64,000 nt of DNA from ZC4RG20 sp963702105 (GCA_963702105.1 OY969712.1:3100001-3164000), one strand, 5' to 3'; positions 40,671-50,322 are shown, numbered from the stretch's first letter. The notes: generated from the sequence alone by a model not told the origin. A program made the numbers and translations.

Positions 40671-40862
40671 ATGCAGGCATCAGCGAACCATCCGCGGCCC
40701 CCGGCCGCGCCGCGCAAGCAGAAGCAGGAACGCAGGACGCAGGCGACGCGCGCCTTCCGGACCGCGGCGCGCGCGGCGGGGCCCTTCGGCCCCGCGTACG
40801 GCTGTGTGGAATGGTTCAACTACGAGGAGCCGGCCGCGCGTCTGGCCGCGGCGGGCGATTGA
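40671..40862 (+). CDS. Hypothetical 64-residue basic protein
   Basis: ATG preceded by AGGAGA at 6 nt. A basic, Pro/Arg-rich N-terminus (APRKQKQERRTQATRAFRTAAR) leads to a compact C-terminus (GPAYGCVEWFNYEEPAARLAAAGD). I do not recognise it. It lies downstream of one sigma-54 promoter and 20 bases upstream of another. Confidence 0.5.
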   Translation: MQASANHPRPPAAPRKQKQERRTQATRAFRTAARAAGPFGPAYGCVEWFNYEEPAARLAAAGD

Positions 40863-40881
40863 GGACGGCACCCTGGGCGGG

Positions 40882-40897
40882 TGGCATGGACTTTGCA
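40882..40897 (+). promoter_or_regulatory. Sigma-54 promoter for the Asn/Pro-rich lipoprotein
   Basis: TGGCATG-GACT-TTGCA, exact spacing. Leader about 30 nt to the GTG at 40940. Confidence 0.75.
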
Positions 40898-40939
40898 GCG
40901 ATGCGCTTTCCGAAGAATACGACTGCCAAGGAGATGCTT

Positions 40940-41260
40940 GTGCTAAAACTCAAGATGCTGAGCAGGGGCGGCATTCTCGTTTCCCTCGCTGCGATGGGCC
41001 TGTTGGCCGGGTGCAACGGGAACAACGGCGCCGCCAACAACAACGCGCCGCCGGCGTCGCCGCCCGGCAGTGCCGTGCCGCCGTCGAACGGGCCGAACGC
41101 GGCACCGGACGGAGGAGCCGCCCCCGGCAACGAGGCCGCACCGGGTAACAACGAGCTCGGGAATGGGGCGACCAACAACGCGCCGGGCAACGAGCAGACG
41201 CCGGCTCCGCCGCCGAACGCGCCCGCTCCGCCGCCCGCCTCGACGAACCAGACTCAGTAA
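40940..41260 (+). CDS. Asn/Pro/Gly-rich lipoprotein
   Basis: 106 residues. A lipoprotein signal peptide ending LLAGC (lipidated Cys25), followed by 80 residues of low-complexity Pro, Asn, Ala and Gly (NGNNGAANNN, APPPNAPAPPPAS). No folded domain; probably a surface or periplasmic spacer lipoprotein. Start: AAGGAG (40928-40933) abuts an ATG at 40934 but sits 6 nt before GTG at 40940, so GTG is preferred. Confidence 0.65.
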   Translation: MLKLKMLSRGGILVSLAAMGLLAGCNGNNGAANNNAPPASPPGSAVPPSNGPNAAPDGGAAPGNEAAPGNNELGNGATNNAPGNEQTPAPPPNAPAPPPASTNQTQ

Positions 41261-41589
41261 CACTCCCAGAACGGCAAACCGCAGAGGCGCGTCTCCGCCG
41301 CCCGATTCGGGCCGGGGCCGCCCTCTCGGCGGGCCGGCCCGCGTCGGCGCCTTGCCGAGCACGCGCCGCTCGGCCTCCGGGTTGCGACCGCAGATCGCGC
41401 GCCGCGGCCGCCGCGGCGGGGCACCGGCGCGCCGAGAAGGCGTGACGGCGCGCTTCGACTCCGCGGGCCTTCGTCGGCGCGGCCGGTTGCGAGCCCGGCC
41501 GCCGGCAGGTCCAATACGGACTGACCGCGACAGCCCCTATTCGCCCCACCTATCCGGTCCCGAGGGGCCGGGTCACCACGGTGCACGCG
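41261..41589. other. Intergenic region, nothing recognised
   Basis: 329 bp of very GC-rich sequence between the lipoprotein and the cardiolipin synthase. I see no gene, sigma-54 site or clear hairpin; frames in it are shadows. Confidence 0.5.
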
Positions 41590-42945
41590 ATGACCGCACC
41601 CGAACTGGCGCTCGTTCTCATCGCGGCGGCCGTGGGCGCCTTCGCCTCCGCGCACGCGCTGCTTCACAAGCGCCGGCCCCAGTCGGCGTTCGGGTGGATC
41701 GCTGTGTGCTTCACGCTGCCTTTCCTCGGTCCCCTGCTCTACTACGCCTTCGGAATCAATCGGGTCGAGACACGCGCCAAGCAACTGCGCGCAAGGGAGC
41801 CCCTCGAGGCGGAAGCGATCGACAGCGACGTGCGCGGCGCGCCGCCGCTGCTTCCAGGCAACCTCGTCGAGCCGCTCTTCAACGGCGAGGAAGCCTTCCC
41901 CGCCATGCTGGACGGCATCCGGCGCGCGCGCCGCCGCGTCTATCTCTCGAGCTATATATTCAATCCCAACGGCGTCGGCATCGAATTCTTGACGGAGCTC
42001 GCCGCGGCGGCGGCACGCGGCGTCGAGGTGCGCGTCCTCGTCGACGGTGTCGGCGAGCTGTATTCGCTGCCGCACGTGGGAAAGGTCCTGCGGCGGCGAG
42101 GCGTCCCCTTCGCGCGCTTCTTGCCGCCACGCCTCATCCCGCCCGCCCTGCGCATCAATCTGCGCAACCATCGCAAGATTCTCGTTTGCGACGACGACGC
42201 GGCCTTCTTCGGAGGGCTCAACATCGATTCGCGGCACATGGCAGCCGACACACGGATCCCGGACCGAATCGTCGACCTGCATTTCCGTCTGCAAGGCCCG
42301 GCCGTGGCGGACCTCGCCGCCGTGTTCGCGACGGACTGGCGCTTCGCCGCGCACGAGGAGCTGGACCTTTCCGAGCCGCCGCCGGGACCCCGCGGGCCGG
42401 CGCGCTGCCGCACGGTCCAGGACGGCCCGGACCAACCCTTCGACCGGGTGAACTCGCTGCTGCTCGCCGCCGTCGGGCGCGCCCACCGCCGCGTCGCGAT
42501 CATGACGCCCTACTTCCTGCCGCCCCGTGAGCTCATGGGCACGCTGCAATCGGCCGCGCTGCGCGGGCTCGACGTAGCCGTGCTGCTGCCGGGTCGGAAC
42601 AATCTGCCCTACGTGCACCGCGCCGTACGCAAGACGCTTTGGGAGCTTCTCCAGCACGGCGTTCAGATCTATTACCAACCTCCGCCGTTCGTGCATTCCA
42701 AGCTCCTGCTCGTCGACGACGCCTGCGCGATCGTCGGCTCCGGCAACATCGATCCGCGGAGTCTGCGCCTGAACTTCGAGCTCGCAGTCGAAATCGAGGA
42801 CACCGAGCTCGTTCGCCGCCTCGGCGCGCATTTCGCCGCCGCGCGCGCCCGTTCGGACCCCGTCACGCTCGCCGCGGTCGACGGCCGGCCGCTTCGCATG
42901 CGCTTGCTCGACGGACTCGCCTGGCTGTTCTCCCCGTACTTTTGA
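41590..42945 (+). CDS. Cardiolipin synthase
   Basis: 451 residues. Two N-terminal membrane helices (about 5-25 and 35-55, with the GWIAVCFTLPFLGPLLYYAFG pattern) and two HKD motifs: NHRKILVCDDDAAFFGGLNI and VHSKLLLVDDACAIVGSGNIDPRSLRLNFE. Closest in layout to ClsA; makes cardiolipin from phosphatidylglycerol at the inner membrane. A GTG at 41581 is an alternative start; neither has a strong Shine-Dalgarno. Confidence 0.9.
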   Translation: MTAPELALVLIAAAVGAFASAHALLHKRRPQSAFGWIAVCFTLPFLGPLLYYAFGINRVETRAKQLRAREPLEAEAIDSDVRGAPPLLPGNLVEPLFNGEEAFPAMLDGIRRARRRVYLSSYIFNPNGVGIEFLTELAAAAARGVEVRVLVDGVGELYSLPHVGKVLRRRGVPFARFLPPRLIPPALRINLRNHRKILVCDDDAAFFGGLNIDSRHMAADTRIPDRIVDLHFRLQGPAVADLAAVFATDWRFAAHEELDLSEPPPGPRGPARCRTVQDGPDQPFDRVNSLLLAAVGRAHRRVAIMTPYFLPPRELMGTLQSAALRGLDVAVLLPGRNNLPYVHRAVRKTLWELLQHGVQIYYQPPPFVHSKLLLVDDACAIVGSGNIDPRSLRLNFELAVEIEDTELVRRLGAHFAAARARSDPVTLAAVDGRPLRMRLLDGLAWLFSPYF

Positions 42946-42959
42946 CCGGCCGCCGACGC

Positions 42960-42975
42960 GGGCATGGGAGTTGCA
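42960..42975 (+). promoter_or_regulatory. Sigma-54 promoter for the DJ-1/PfpI gene
   Basis: GGGCATG-GGAG-TTGCA: GG, GC and spacing correct, the first base is G instead of T. Leader about 25 nt to the GTG at 43010. Confidence 0.65.
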
Positions 42976-43009
42976 TCGACACTCGAGCCCACTCGAGGAG
43001 GCTAGGACG

Positions 43010-43552
43010 GTGGCAAAGCAACTGGAAGGCAAGCGAATCGCATTTCTCGCGACCGACGGCGTCGAGCAGATCGAGCTCACTCAGCCCTGGGAGGCGATGA
43101 AGAGCGCCGGCGCGGAAGTCGAGCTGCTGTCGACGAAGACCGGGCGGATTCAGGGCATGAACCACATGGACAAGGGCGACTCGTTCGAGGTCGACGGCTC
43201 CGTGGCGGACGCCGACGTGGCCGACTACGACGGGCTCGTGCTGCCGGGCGGCGCCATCAATCCGGACAATCTGCGCATGCACCCCGAGGCCGTGCAGTTC
43301 GTCAAGCGTTTCTTCGAGCGCTCGAAACCCGTCGCCGCGATCTGCCATGGCCCATGGACGCTCGTCGAAGCGGACGTGATCCGCGGCCGCACGCTCACTT
43401 CGTGGCCGAGCCTGCAGACGGACGTCCGTAACGCGGGCGGCAAATGGATCGACGCCGAGGTGCACGTGGACAAGGGCCTCGTGACGAGCCGCAAGCCCGC
43501 AGACCTCGCGGCGTTCTGCGCGAAGGCCGTCGAAGAGTTCGCGTCCCTGTAG
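43010..43552 (+). CDS. DJ-1/PfpI family protein (YhbO/PfpI type)
   Basis: 180 residues. Nucleophile Cys in the elbow AAICHGPW, with the family's Glu in DGVEQIELTQPWEA. DGLVLPGGAINPDNLR and DVRNAGGKW are typical of the PfpI subfamily (stress-induced deglycase/chaperone or protease). GTG start chosen because AGGAGG lies 8 nt upstream; translation of the first bases gives MAKQLEGKRIAFL. Confidence 0.9.
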   Translation: MAKQLEGKRIAFLATDGVEQIELTQPWEAMKSAGAEVELLSTKTGRIQGMNHMDKGDSFEVDGSVADADVADYDGLVLPGGAINPDNLRMHPEAVQFVKRFFERSKPVAAICHGPWTLVEADVIRGRTLTSWPSLQTDVRNAGGKWIDAEVHVDKGLVTSRKPADLAAFCAKAVEEFASL

Positions 43553-43687
43553 AGCGAGACGGAAGGCGCTCGCCCTCGGCACCGACCCGAGCGGCCCGAG
43601 CGCGTCGCCGCCCCGCCCCGAGCAAGCCGGCGGGCCGAGCGCGGCCCACAGACGACCGCGCTTGCCGGCCGCGGACGCGCCCGCGTC

Positions 43688-43714
43688 TTGCACCGGGCCG
43701 CGTTCTGGCATAAT
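43688..43714 (+). promoter_or_regulatory. Possible sigma-70 promoter for the hybrid kinase
   Basis: TTGCAC (43688-43693), 15-bp spacer, CATAAT (43709-43714). The spacer is short, so this is tentative. The kinase starts at 43845. Confidence 0.35.
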
Positions 43715-43844
43715 GCTCGGGCGGCCCGACAGATGCCCGCCGATCGCGCGAAGCACCGGCCTACGAGCGACCGGCAGCGGCGCTGTTTAAGCGCGCGGCC
43801 GGCGTCGGCGTGGAGGGAGCGGCCGAAGGCGCGCGAAGAAATCA

Positions 43845-45723
43845 ATGTTTGCCCGGATACATCGTTCCGTCCGCTATAAGATCATGGCGGTCATCCTCGC
43901 GACCACGGCGGTCGCGCTGCTGGTCTCCACGATGGCTCTCATAACGTACGAGGCCCGCAGTTACCGTCAGTTCTTGCTCAACGACACGACGACTCAGGCG
44001 GACATCCTGGCGCGCACGAGCACGCCGGCGCTCGAGTTCGACGATCCGGACGCGGCCGCGGCGAACCTCGCGCTGCTCGATAACCGTCCGAACATCATCG
44101 CGGCCGCCATCTACTCGGCCGACGGCAGCGCCTTCGCCACCTATGCGCGCGATGGCCGCAATGCCAAGTTTCCGCCGCTCGACCCGGCCGCCCGCACGCG
44201 GCTTTCGAACGACGGCCTCACGCTTTACCGCACCATCGTCGACAACAACCGCGCGATCGGCACGGTCTACCTGCTCGCGACCTACGACCTGTGGGGACGC
44301 ATCGCAGGCTATCTGCCGATCATCGGCGGCGTCATGCTCGCGAGCTTCGCGGTCGCCGCCGTGCTGTCGCTGCGCCTGCAGCGCAACGTCTCGGGGCCCG
44401 TGCTCGCCGTGACCGACGTGGCGCGCCAGGTCATCGAAGGCCGCGACTTCGCGCTGCGGGCGAAGAAGACGACCGACGACGAGATCGGGGTGCTCGTGGA
44501 TTCGTTCAACGCGATGTTGAGCGAGGTCGGGCAAATGACGGAGGCGCTCGAATCCACGAACCAGCGCCTGCGCAAGGAGACCGAGGAACGCCGCGCCGCC
44601 GAGGCGGCCCTGCGGCTCGCGGACCGGCGCAAGGACGAGTTCCTCGCGACGCTCGCGCACGAGCTGCGCAATCCGCTCGCGCCCATGGTCAACGCGTTGT
44701 CACTGCTCAACGGCCCGGAGCGGCGCGCGGCGCAGCGGGCCGAGGAAATCATCCGGCGCCAGCTCATGCACCTCGTGCGCCTCGTGGACGATCTGCTCGA
44801 CGTTCTCGCGCATCACGCGCGGCAAGCTCGCCGTCAACGCCGAGACCGTCGAGCTCGCGGGTATCGTCGGCAGCGCCGTCGACACGGTCCAACCCATCAT
44901 GGAGGCGCGCGGTCACGAGCTTTCGGTCCATCTGCCGAAGCACCCGGTATACGTCGACGTCGATCCCGTCCGAATGTCCCAGGTGGTCTCGAACCTGCTC
45001 AACAACGCCGCCAAGTACACCGAGCCCGGCGGCCACATCGATCTCGCCGCCGAGGTCGAGGACGGCCGGCTGCATCTGAGCGTGACCGACGACGGCATCG
45101 GCATCGGCGCCGACCTCCTGCCGACGATCTTCGAAATGTTTACGCAGGGGGACAGCTCGCCGGAGCGCCGCCAGGGCGGGCTCGGCGTAGGCTTGGCGCT
45201 GAGCAAGCGCCTCGTCGAGCTGCAGGGCGGCAACATCGAGGTGCGCAGCCCGGGCCCGGGGCTCGGCACGACGCTCGTCGTCACGCTGCCGACCGCGGCG
45301 CCTCCGCCCGCGCCCGTGCAGGCCGAGGAGTCCGTCGCGGCCGAGCGCCGCCCGGCCATGCGCATCCTGCTCGTGGACGACAACGTGGATTTTGCGACGA
45401 GCCTCGCCATGCTGCTCGGCGAGCTCGGCCACGAAGTCCGGGTCGCCCACGAGGCCGAAGCCGCGCTCGACGCGGCCCGCGCTCTGCATCCCGAGGTCGC
45501 GTTTCTCGACATCGGCCTGCCCGGGATCAGCGGCTACGATCTCGCCCGCCGCCTGCGCGCCTCCTCCGTCACCGCCGAGACCGTGCTCATCGCCCTGAGC
45601 GGCTGGGGCCAGCAGCAGGACCGCGAGAAATCGCAAGACGCCGGGTTCGCGCAGCATCTCGTCAAGCCCGTAGAGCTCGGGCAGATCCTGGCCGTTCTCG
45701 ACTCCGTGGTGGCGGACGCATGA
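43845..45723 (+). CDS. Membrane-bound hybrid histidine kinase (one frameshift)
   Basis: 625 residues after removing one base. Two membrane helices (about 14-34 and 150-173) flank a periplasmic sensor domain. Then HAMP, HisKA (FLATLAHELRNPLAPMVNAL), HATPase (NLLNNAAKYTEPGGHI, VTDDGIGIGADLL, GGLGVGLAL) and a receiver with phospho-acceptor in VAFLDIGLPGISG. The frame breaks at 44799-44805 (GACGTTC): upstream reads LVDDLLDV, downstream SRITRGKLAV, and deleting one T restores the canonical LLDVSRITRGK. The stop overlaps the YfiR ATG (ATGA). Confidence 0.85.
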
Positions 45724-46442
45724 GACGCGACAGCCGATGCAGCGGGCTGCCCGGCTGCCTGCGGTGCCGGAGCGAACGGCTCCGGTTCGCCGCCCTCGCC
45801 TTGATCCTCGCGCTCGGCCTGGGCAGCGCCTTGCCGGAGCTCGGCACCGAAGCGCAGGGCGCGCGGGCCGCTCCGGAGGCAGTGGAGAAGAGCTACCCCC
45901 CCGCCCAGGTCAAGGCCGCGTTCCTCTACCACTTCGGCTCGTACGTGACCTGGCCCGAGCTCAAATCCACGGCCGATCCGATTCGAATCGCGATCCTCGA
46001 CGCGCCCGACGTCGCCCGCGAGCTCGAGCGCTTCGTCGTCGGCCGGACGATCGCCGGCCGCCGCGTGCGCGTCGTGCGCCTGCGCAGCATTCGCGGCCTC
46101 GACGACGAAGAGCTGCTGTTCATCGGCTCGGAGGACAACCCGCGGCTCGACGAGCTCATGCAGGCCGTCGGCAGCCGCCCCACGCTCGTCGTGACCGACG
46201 CCCCCGACGGTCTGGCGCAAGGCGCGATGATCAACTTTCAGGTCATCGACCGGCGCGTGCGCTTCGAGATCTCGCTGAAGCGCGCCCGCGAGGCGGGCCT
46301 CGCGCTGAGCTCGCGACTGCTCTCGGCCGCGCTGCGCGTCGAGACCACCCGCTGCACGGGCCCGTGCCGCCGCGGGGCGGCCGACACGACCCAGTTGGCC
46401 GATACGGGCTTGCGGCGCCCGGCCGGCAGCAGCCGCTACTGA
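45720..46442 (+). CDS. YfiR family (DUF4154) periplasmic protein
   Basis: 240 residues. A signal-like N-terminus (about 20-48), then PPAQVKAAFLYHFGSYVTWPE, the start signature of YfiR/DUF4154, IRIAILDAPDVARELE, VRLRSIRGLDDEELLFI, and late LVVTDAPDGLAQGAMINFQVIDRRVRFEISLKRAREAGLALSSRLL. YfiR proteins repress a membrane partner in the periplasm; here the coupled upstream kinase is the likely partner. A 20-residue tail after the family's usual end is extra. Confidence 0.85.
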   Translation: MRRDSRCSGLPGCLRCRSERLRFAALALILALGLGSALPELGTEAQGARAAPEAVEKSYPPAQVKAAFLYHFGSYVTWPELKSTADPIRIAILDAPDVARELERFVVGRTIAGRRVRVVRLRSIRGLDDEELLFIGSEDNPRLDELMQAVGSRPTLVVTDAPDGLAQGAMINFQVIDRRVRFEISLKRAREAGLALSSRLLSAALRVETTRCTGPCRRGAADTTQLADTGLRRPAGSSRY

Positions 46443-47086
46443 GCCGTTTGCCGGCGCGTCTCGCGCCAACCCGCGTGCGGCGTCTCGCCGCGCAGCGACT
46501 GCTTGTCGAAGTAAAACCGCAGACCCAGCGTAATCGCCGTCGAGCCGTCGCGGTCAGCAGCGTCCAGGCTCAGCGCGATGGCGTCCGTCATGTACATGTC
46601 GCCGCCGAGATCGTAGTAGGTCGAGCTGCCGCCATTGTCGAGATCGGCGTACTCGGCGCCGCCGCGGATCTCCCAGCCGTTGCCGATCATGTAGCGCACG
46701 CCTGCGCCGACGAGGCCGCCGGTCCTATCGACGTTGCCCGAGCCGAGATCGACGTCCGTATTGAGGTACCCGAAACGCCCGAAGATGCTGAACCGTTCCG
46801 TCGGGGAGAAGTGCGCGCCGACGCCGAAGCCGCGCCGTTGACCGTCGGTGTCCCCGGCATCCTTGAAGTCGAACGCATCGTAGAGCGCGAACAGATTGAC
46901 ATGCGGGCGGGCTTCGACGGAGTAATCGAGGCTGAGCCCGGTGCCCTTGATATTCGGGCCCGGCACGTCGTAATTCACGTTCTGAAGGCCGAGCTGAAGG
47001 TAGTGATAGCTCACGTCCTTCGAGCCAGCCTGGGCGAACGCGAGGCAGGGCGCCAGCAACAGGGCGAGCACGGTGATCTTTCTCAT
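46436..47086 (-). CDS. Outer-membrane beta-barrel protein
   Basis: 216 residues. Signal peptide (1-18, CLAFA). Alternating hydrophobic strands fit an 8-strand barrel (HYLQLGLQNVNYDV, FGVGAHFSPTERFSIFGRFGYLNTDV, GAGVRYMIGNGWEIRGGAEYADL, ITLGLRFYF). The barrel ends LRFYF, then 22 residues of basic tail. Convergent with yfiR (7-bp overlap). Function unknown. Confidence 0.8.
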   Translation of the reverse strand: MRKITVLALLLAPCLAFAQAGSKDVSYHYLQLGLQNVNYDVPGPNIKGTGLSLDYSVEARPHVNLFALYDAFDFKDAGDTDGQRRGFGVGAHFSPTERFSIFGRFGYLNTDVDLGSGNVDRTGGLVGAGVRYMIGNGWEIRGGAEYADLDNGGSSTYYDLGGDMYMTDAIALSLDAADRDGSTAITLGLRFYFDKQSLRGETPHAGWRETRRQTAQ

Positions 47087-47185
47087 ACGGCATTCCTCGT
47101 AAGCATCGGTTGGGCCGGATCGGTTTCAACCCACGACGTGTGCGCGTACGCGCGTCGCCTTCGCGAGGGCCCGGCCGCCGGGCGC

Positions 47186-49266
47186 TCAGAAGGTCCACGT
47201 CGCCTCGACATAAGCGCTGCGCGGAATGAGGTTGCCGCCGCCGAATTCGGCATGGCGCGCATCGTTGAGATTCTGCACCGTCAGCGCCGTCTGCAGACGC
47301 GAGCTCGGGCGCCAGCCGAGCCGGACGTTCGAGCGCCGTATAGCTCGGGATTCCGGTCTTGGGGCCGGCCAGGCCCAGGCTCTGGTTCGTCAGCTCGCCT
47401 ACGTACCGGAGGCCCGCATAGAAGCTCAGCGAATGCGGCAGATCCACGAACGAGTAGACGGCGGCCTGGCTCTCGGGACTGTTGCCCGCGATGCCCGCCG
47501 TCCCGCTATCCGTGATGCCCGGCTTGTTGTGCAGGTCGAAGCCGATGTGCGAGTACTGGAACTGCAGCGAGACCGCGGTGAGCGGCCGCCACCGGGCCTC
47601 GAGGCTGAAGCCGCGCGTCGAGCCCTCGGCGCCGTTGCCGAGCGCGACCGGAACGACGATGTAGGGCGACGGCGCGGTCACGACGATCGGCGCCTCGGCC
47701 TCGTTCGTCAGCAGCTTGTCATAGCGGTTGTCGAAGAGCGCGACGTTCGAACGAGAGGTTCGGGCCCGCCGTGAGTCGATAGCCCGCCTCGTAGGCCAGG
47801 AGCTCCTCGGCCTGAAAGTCCTCGTTGCCGTGAACCTGCGCGTAGAACGGCACCGCAACCCCGGGGATGCTCAGGGGCGCGTTGATCAGCACGTCGTCCT
47901 CGAGACGCGAGGGTATGCGCACGGCGCGCGATGCCGCCGCCCAGAACGTCTGCCGCTGGCTCGGCAGCCAGGTCAGCCTCGCGTTGGGCTGATCCTCGGC
48001 CCCCGTGTAGTCGTTGTGCTCGAGCTTCGAGCCCAGGGTCAGAAACAGGCGGCGCGGCGAGAGCGTGATCTTGTCCTGCAGGAACGCGCTGTAGGTCTGG
48101 TCCGTCCGCGCGGGGGGCAGGAAGCTCGAAAACAGCGTGTTGCCCACGTAGTCGCCCGAGGACCGGAGCTCGAGCCCCCAGATCAGCTCGTGGCGCCCGA
48201 GCGGCGCGAGGTTGTGCTGGAAGCTCGCGTCGAGCGTGTCGCGCCGCTCGCTGAAGTCTCCGGGAATGTCCCGGAAGGTATGGTCATAGTAGAAGTCCAG
48301 CCGCAGGCCGGCCCCGAGCGCGAGCCGCCGGCGCCAGCTGCCCTGCACGGAGTTCCCGCTCACGGGGCTCGTGCCCGGAACGTCGGGCCCCGGCAGCGTG
48401 CCGAGCGTGAAGTCGGCGCGGTAAAGGCCGGACTCGCGGCCCGAGTACGCCTCGCCTTCGAGCTCGAGCGTGTCCGTGTCCGACAGGTCGAAATCCGCAC
48501 GGAACCCGGCGCGTGCCATGTGCCAGGCGTCGCTCGCGCCCGAGGGCGTCTCGACGCCGGCGCGGTCGAAGTACTTGACGTAGCCGCGAATGGCCCCCGA
48601 GCTGCCGAGATGACCGCCGTAGCGAAAGCCCGCCATGGAATGTTCCTGATCCCCGCTCGCGAGATCGACGTAGCCGCCCTGCGTCTCCCACGCCGAACGC
48701 GTGATGATGTTGACGACTCCGTTGACCGCGTTCGCGCCCCAGAGCGTCCCGCCCGGTCCCTCGATGACCTCGATACGGTCGATGTCGTCGAGCAGCGTGT
48801 CCTGCACGTCCCAGAAAACGCCGGCGTACAGCGGGGAATAGACGCTGCGCCCGTCGATGAGCACGAGCAGCTTGTCCGAGAGGTTGCTGCTGAACCCCCG
48901 AATCGAGATGGTCCAGGAATGCGCCCCGTCGCGGGCGACCTCGACGCCGGGCGCGAGGCGCAGAGCCTCGGCCAGCGTCTTGACCCCCGCGCGGCGGATC
49001 TCGTCTCCGGTGATCACATAGACGGCGGAGGCGGCGTCGTTGAGGCTTTCGGGGCGGCGCGAAACCGAGGTCACGCGGATGTTGTTGAGTTGCTCGATGC
49101 TCATGTCGAGCAGATCGTTGCGCGCCACGAGCGGTGCGCCGGACACACCGGCCGCCGGGGTGCCGGGGCTTGCCGGCGCCGCAGCCTGCTGCGCGGCCGC
49201 GGGAATCGCGGCAGCGAGCAGCAAAGCTAGAACGCAGGACCGCGTCTGCGAGCCGAGCCTCGACAC
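47186..49266 (-). CDS. TonB-dependent receptor (two frameshifts)
   Basis: 692 residues once two single bases are removed. Signal peptide (ending AAAQ), plug domain (DMSIEQLNNIRVTSVSRRPESLNDAASAVYVITGDEIRRAG... TLWGANAVNGVVNIITR) and a barrel closing ATWTF. Breaks at 47742-47748 and 47324-47330, both GACGTTC on the plus strand: removing one base each gives SFDVALFDNRYDKLL and TALDVRLGWRPSSRLQTALTVQNLNDARHAEFGGGNLIPRSAYVEATWTF. GTG at 49266 is preferred (GAGG 7 nt upstream). Related to vitamin B12/siderophore-type receptors near YfiR and kinase genes; substrate unknown. Confidence 0.85.
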
Positions 49267-49395
49267 GCCAGGACCTCGATGACGGCGCGCTGCGCGCTGC
49301 CGCGCGCCCCTCCCTCCGTTGCTCTGCCGTGCGCCCAAGCCCTACTCCTCTCAACCTCGCGTTCGGGGCAGCAGATCATGATATCGCCCGGTTTC

Positions 49396-49421
49396 GCGGC
49401 CCGCCAAGCCGGGCGGGCCGC
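49396..49421 (-). terminator. Hairpin terminator after the BrkB gene
   Basis: A perfect 10-bp stem GCGGCCCGCC/GGCGGGCCGC with a 6-nt loop, 1 base after the stop of the minus-strand gene. No T-tract follows. Confidence 0.5.
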
Positions 49422-49422
49422 T

Positions 49423-50322
49423 TCAGGCCTCGGGCTTCGCGTGGGAGCTGGGCCGCACGGCCCGGCCGCGCTGCCGTGCAACCGCCTGCGTGACCTCGGC
49501 CCCGAAGAAGAAGATCAATGCGGCGTAGTACACCCAGACCATGAAGACGACGACCGATCCGGCGGCACCGAACAGCGAGCCGATGCCCGCCTGGCCGAGA
49601 TAAAGGCCGATGAGGTACTTGCCCGCCACGAACAGCACGGAAGTGATGAAGGCGCCGAGCCACACGTCGCGCCACTCGATGATCGCGTCCGGCAGGTACT
49701 TGAAGATCATTGCGATGAGCACGGTGAACAGGCCGAAGGAGACCATAGCGTTCACGACCTTCCAGAGGGTGACGTCGGCGATCTCGAGGCCCAGCAGATA
49801 GTTCTGCACAGCCGTGAAGATGGCGCTCAGGATCAGCGAGATCGAGAGCAGGAAACCGATGCTCAGAACCAGCGCGAACGAGAGGAGCCTATGGCGCAGG
49901 AACCCCCAGAGGGCATTGCCGGGCGCCGCCTCGACGTGCCAGACGTGGTTCAGCGCGCCCTGCAGCTCGGCGAACACGGTCGTCGCGCCGAACAGCATGA
50001 GGCCGCCGCCGAGCACGATCGAGCCGACGCTGCCGCCGATGCTCTGGACGTTATCGATGAGCGAGGTCACGAGCGCCGCGCCGCTCACCCCGGTCAGCGT
50101 TCGAACCTCGCCGATCACCTCGGAACGTACGGCCCCGTGGCCGAAGAATGCGCCCGCGACCGCAATGACGATGAACAGCAGCGGAGCCATCGACAGCAGG
50201 GAGTAATAGGAGAGCGACGCCGCGAACGTGAACGGCTGGTCATCGTAGAAGGACGAAGCGGAAGACGCGAGCACGGACCAGACGGCCTTCGCCCTGGCGG
50301 CGAAATTTTTCAAACCCAGCAT
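49423..50322 (-). CDS. YihY/BrkB family inner-membrane protein
   Basis: 299 residues with six membrane helices. Signatures: FTFAASLSYYSLLSMAPLLFI (start of helix 1), LNHVWHVE after TTVFAELQ, and IGLYLGQAGIGSLFGAAGSVVVFMVWVYYAALIFFFGAEVTQA (last helices). The role in the family is unclear (envelope barrier/transport). A basic tail extends into the cytoplasm. Confidence 0.9.
   Translation of the reverse strand: MLGLKNFAARAKAVWSVLASSASSFYDDQPFTFAASLSYYSLLSMAPLLFIVIAVAGAFFGHGAVRSEVIGEVRTLTGVSGAALVTSLIDNVQSIGGSVGSIVLGGGLMLFGATTVFAELQGALNHVWHVEAAPGNALWGFLRHRLLSFALVLSIGFLLSISLILSAIFTAVQNYLLGLEIADVTLWKVVNAMVSFGLFTVLIAMIFKYLPDAIIEWRDVWLGAFITSVLFVAGKYLIGLYLGQAGIGSLFGAAGSVVVFMVWVYYAALIFFFGAEVTQAVARQRGRAVRPSSHAKPEA

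Noticed and set aside
40490..40939. 256-residue frame joining upstream sequence to the lipoprotein
   Set aside because: The upstream part is out of frame with the 64-residue gene and has no signal. The lipoprotein has its own promoter, Shine-Dalgarno and signal peptide from 40940.
41254..43080. 608-residue minus-strand frame opposite the cardiolipin synthase
   Set aside because: Shadow of the HKD-motif gene on the plus strand; no motif of its own.
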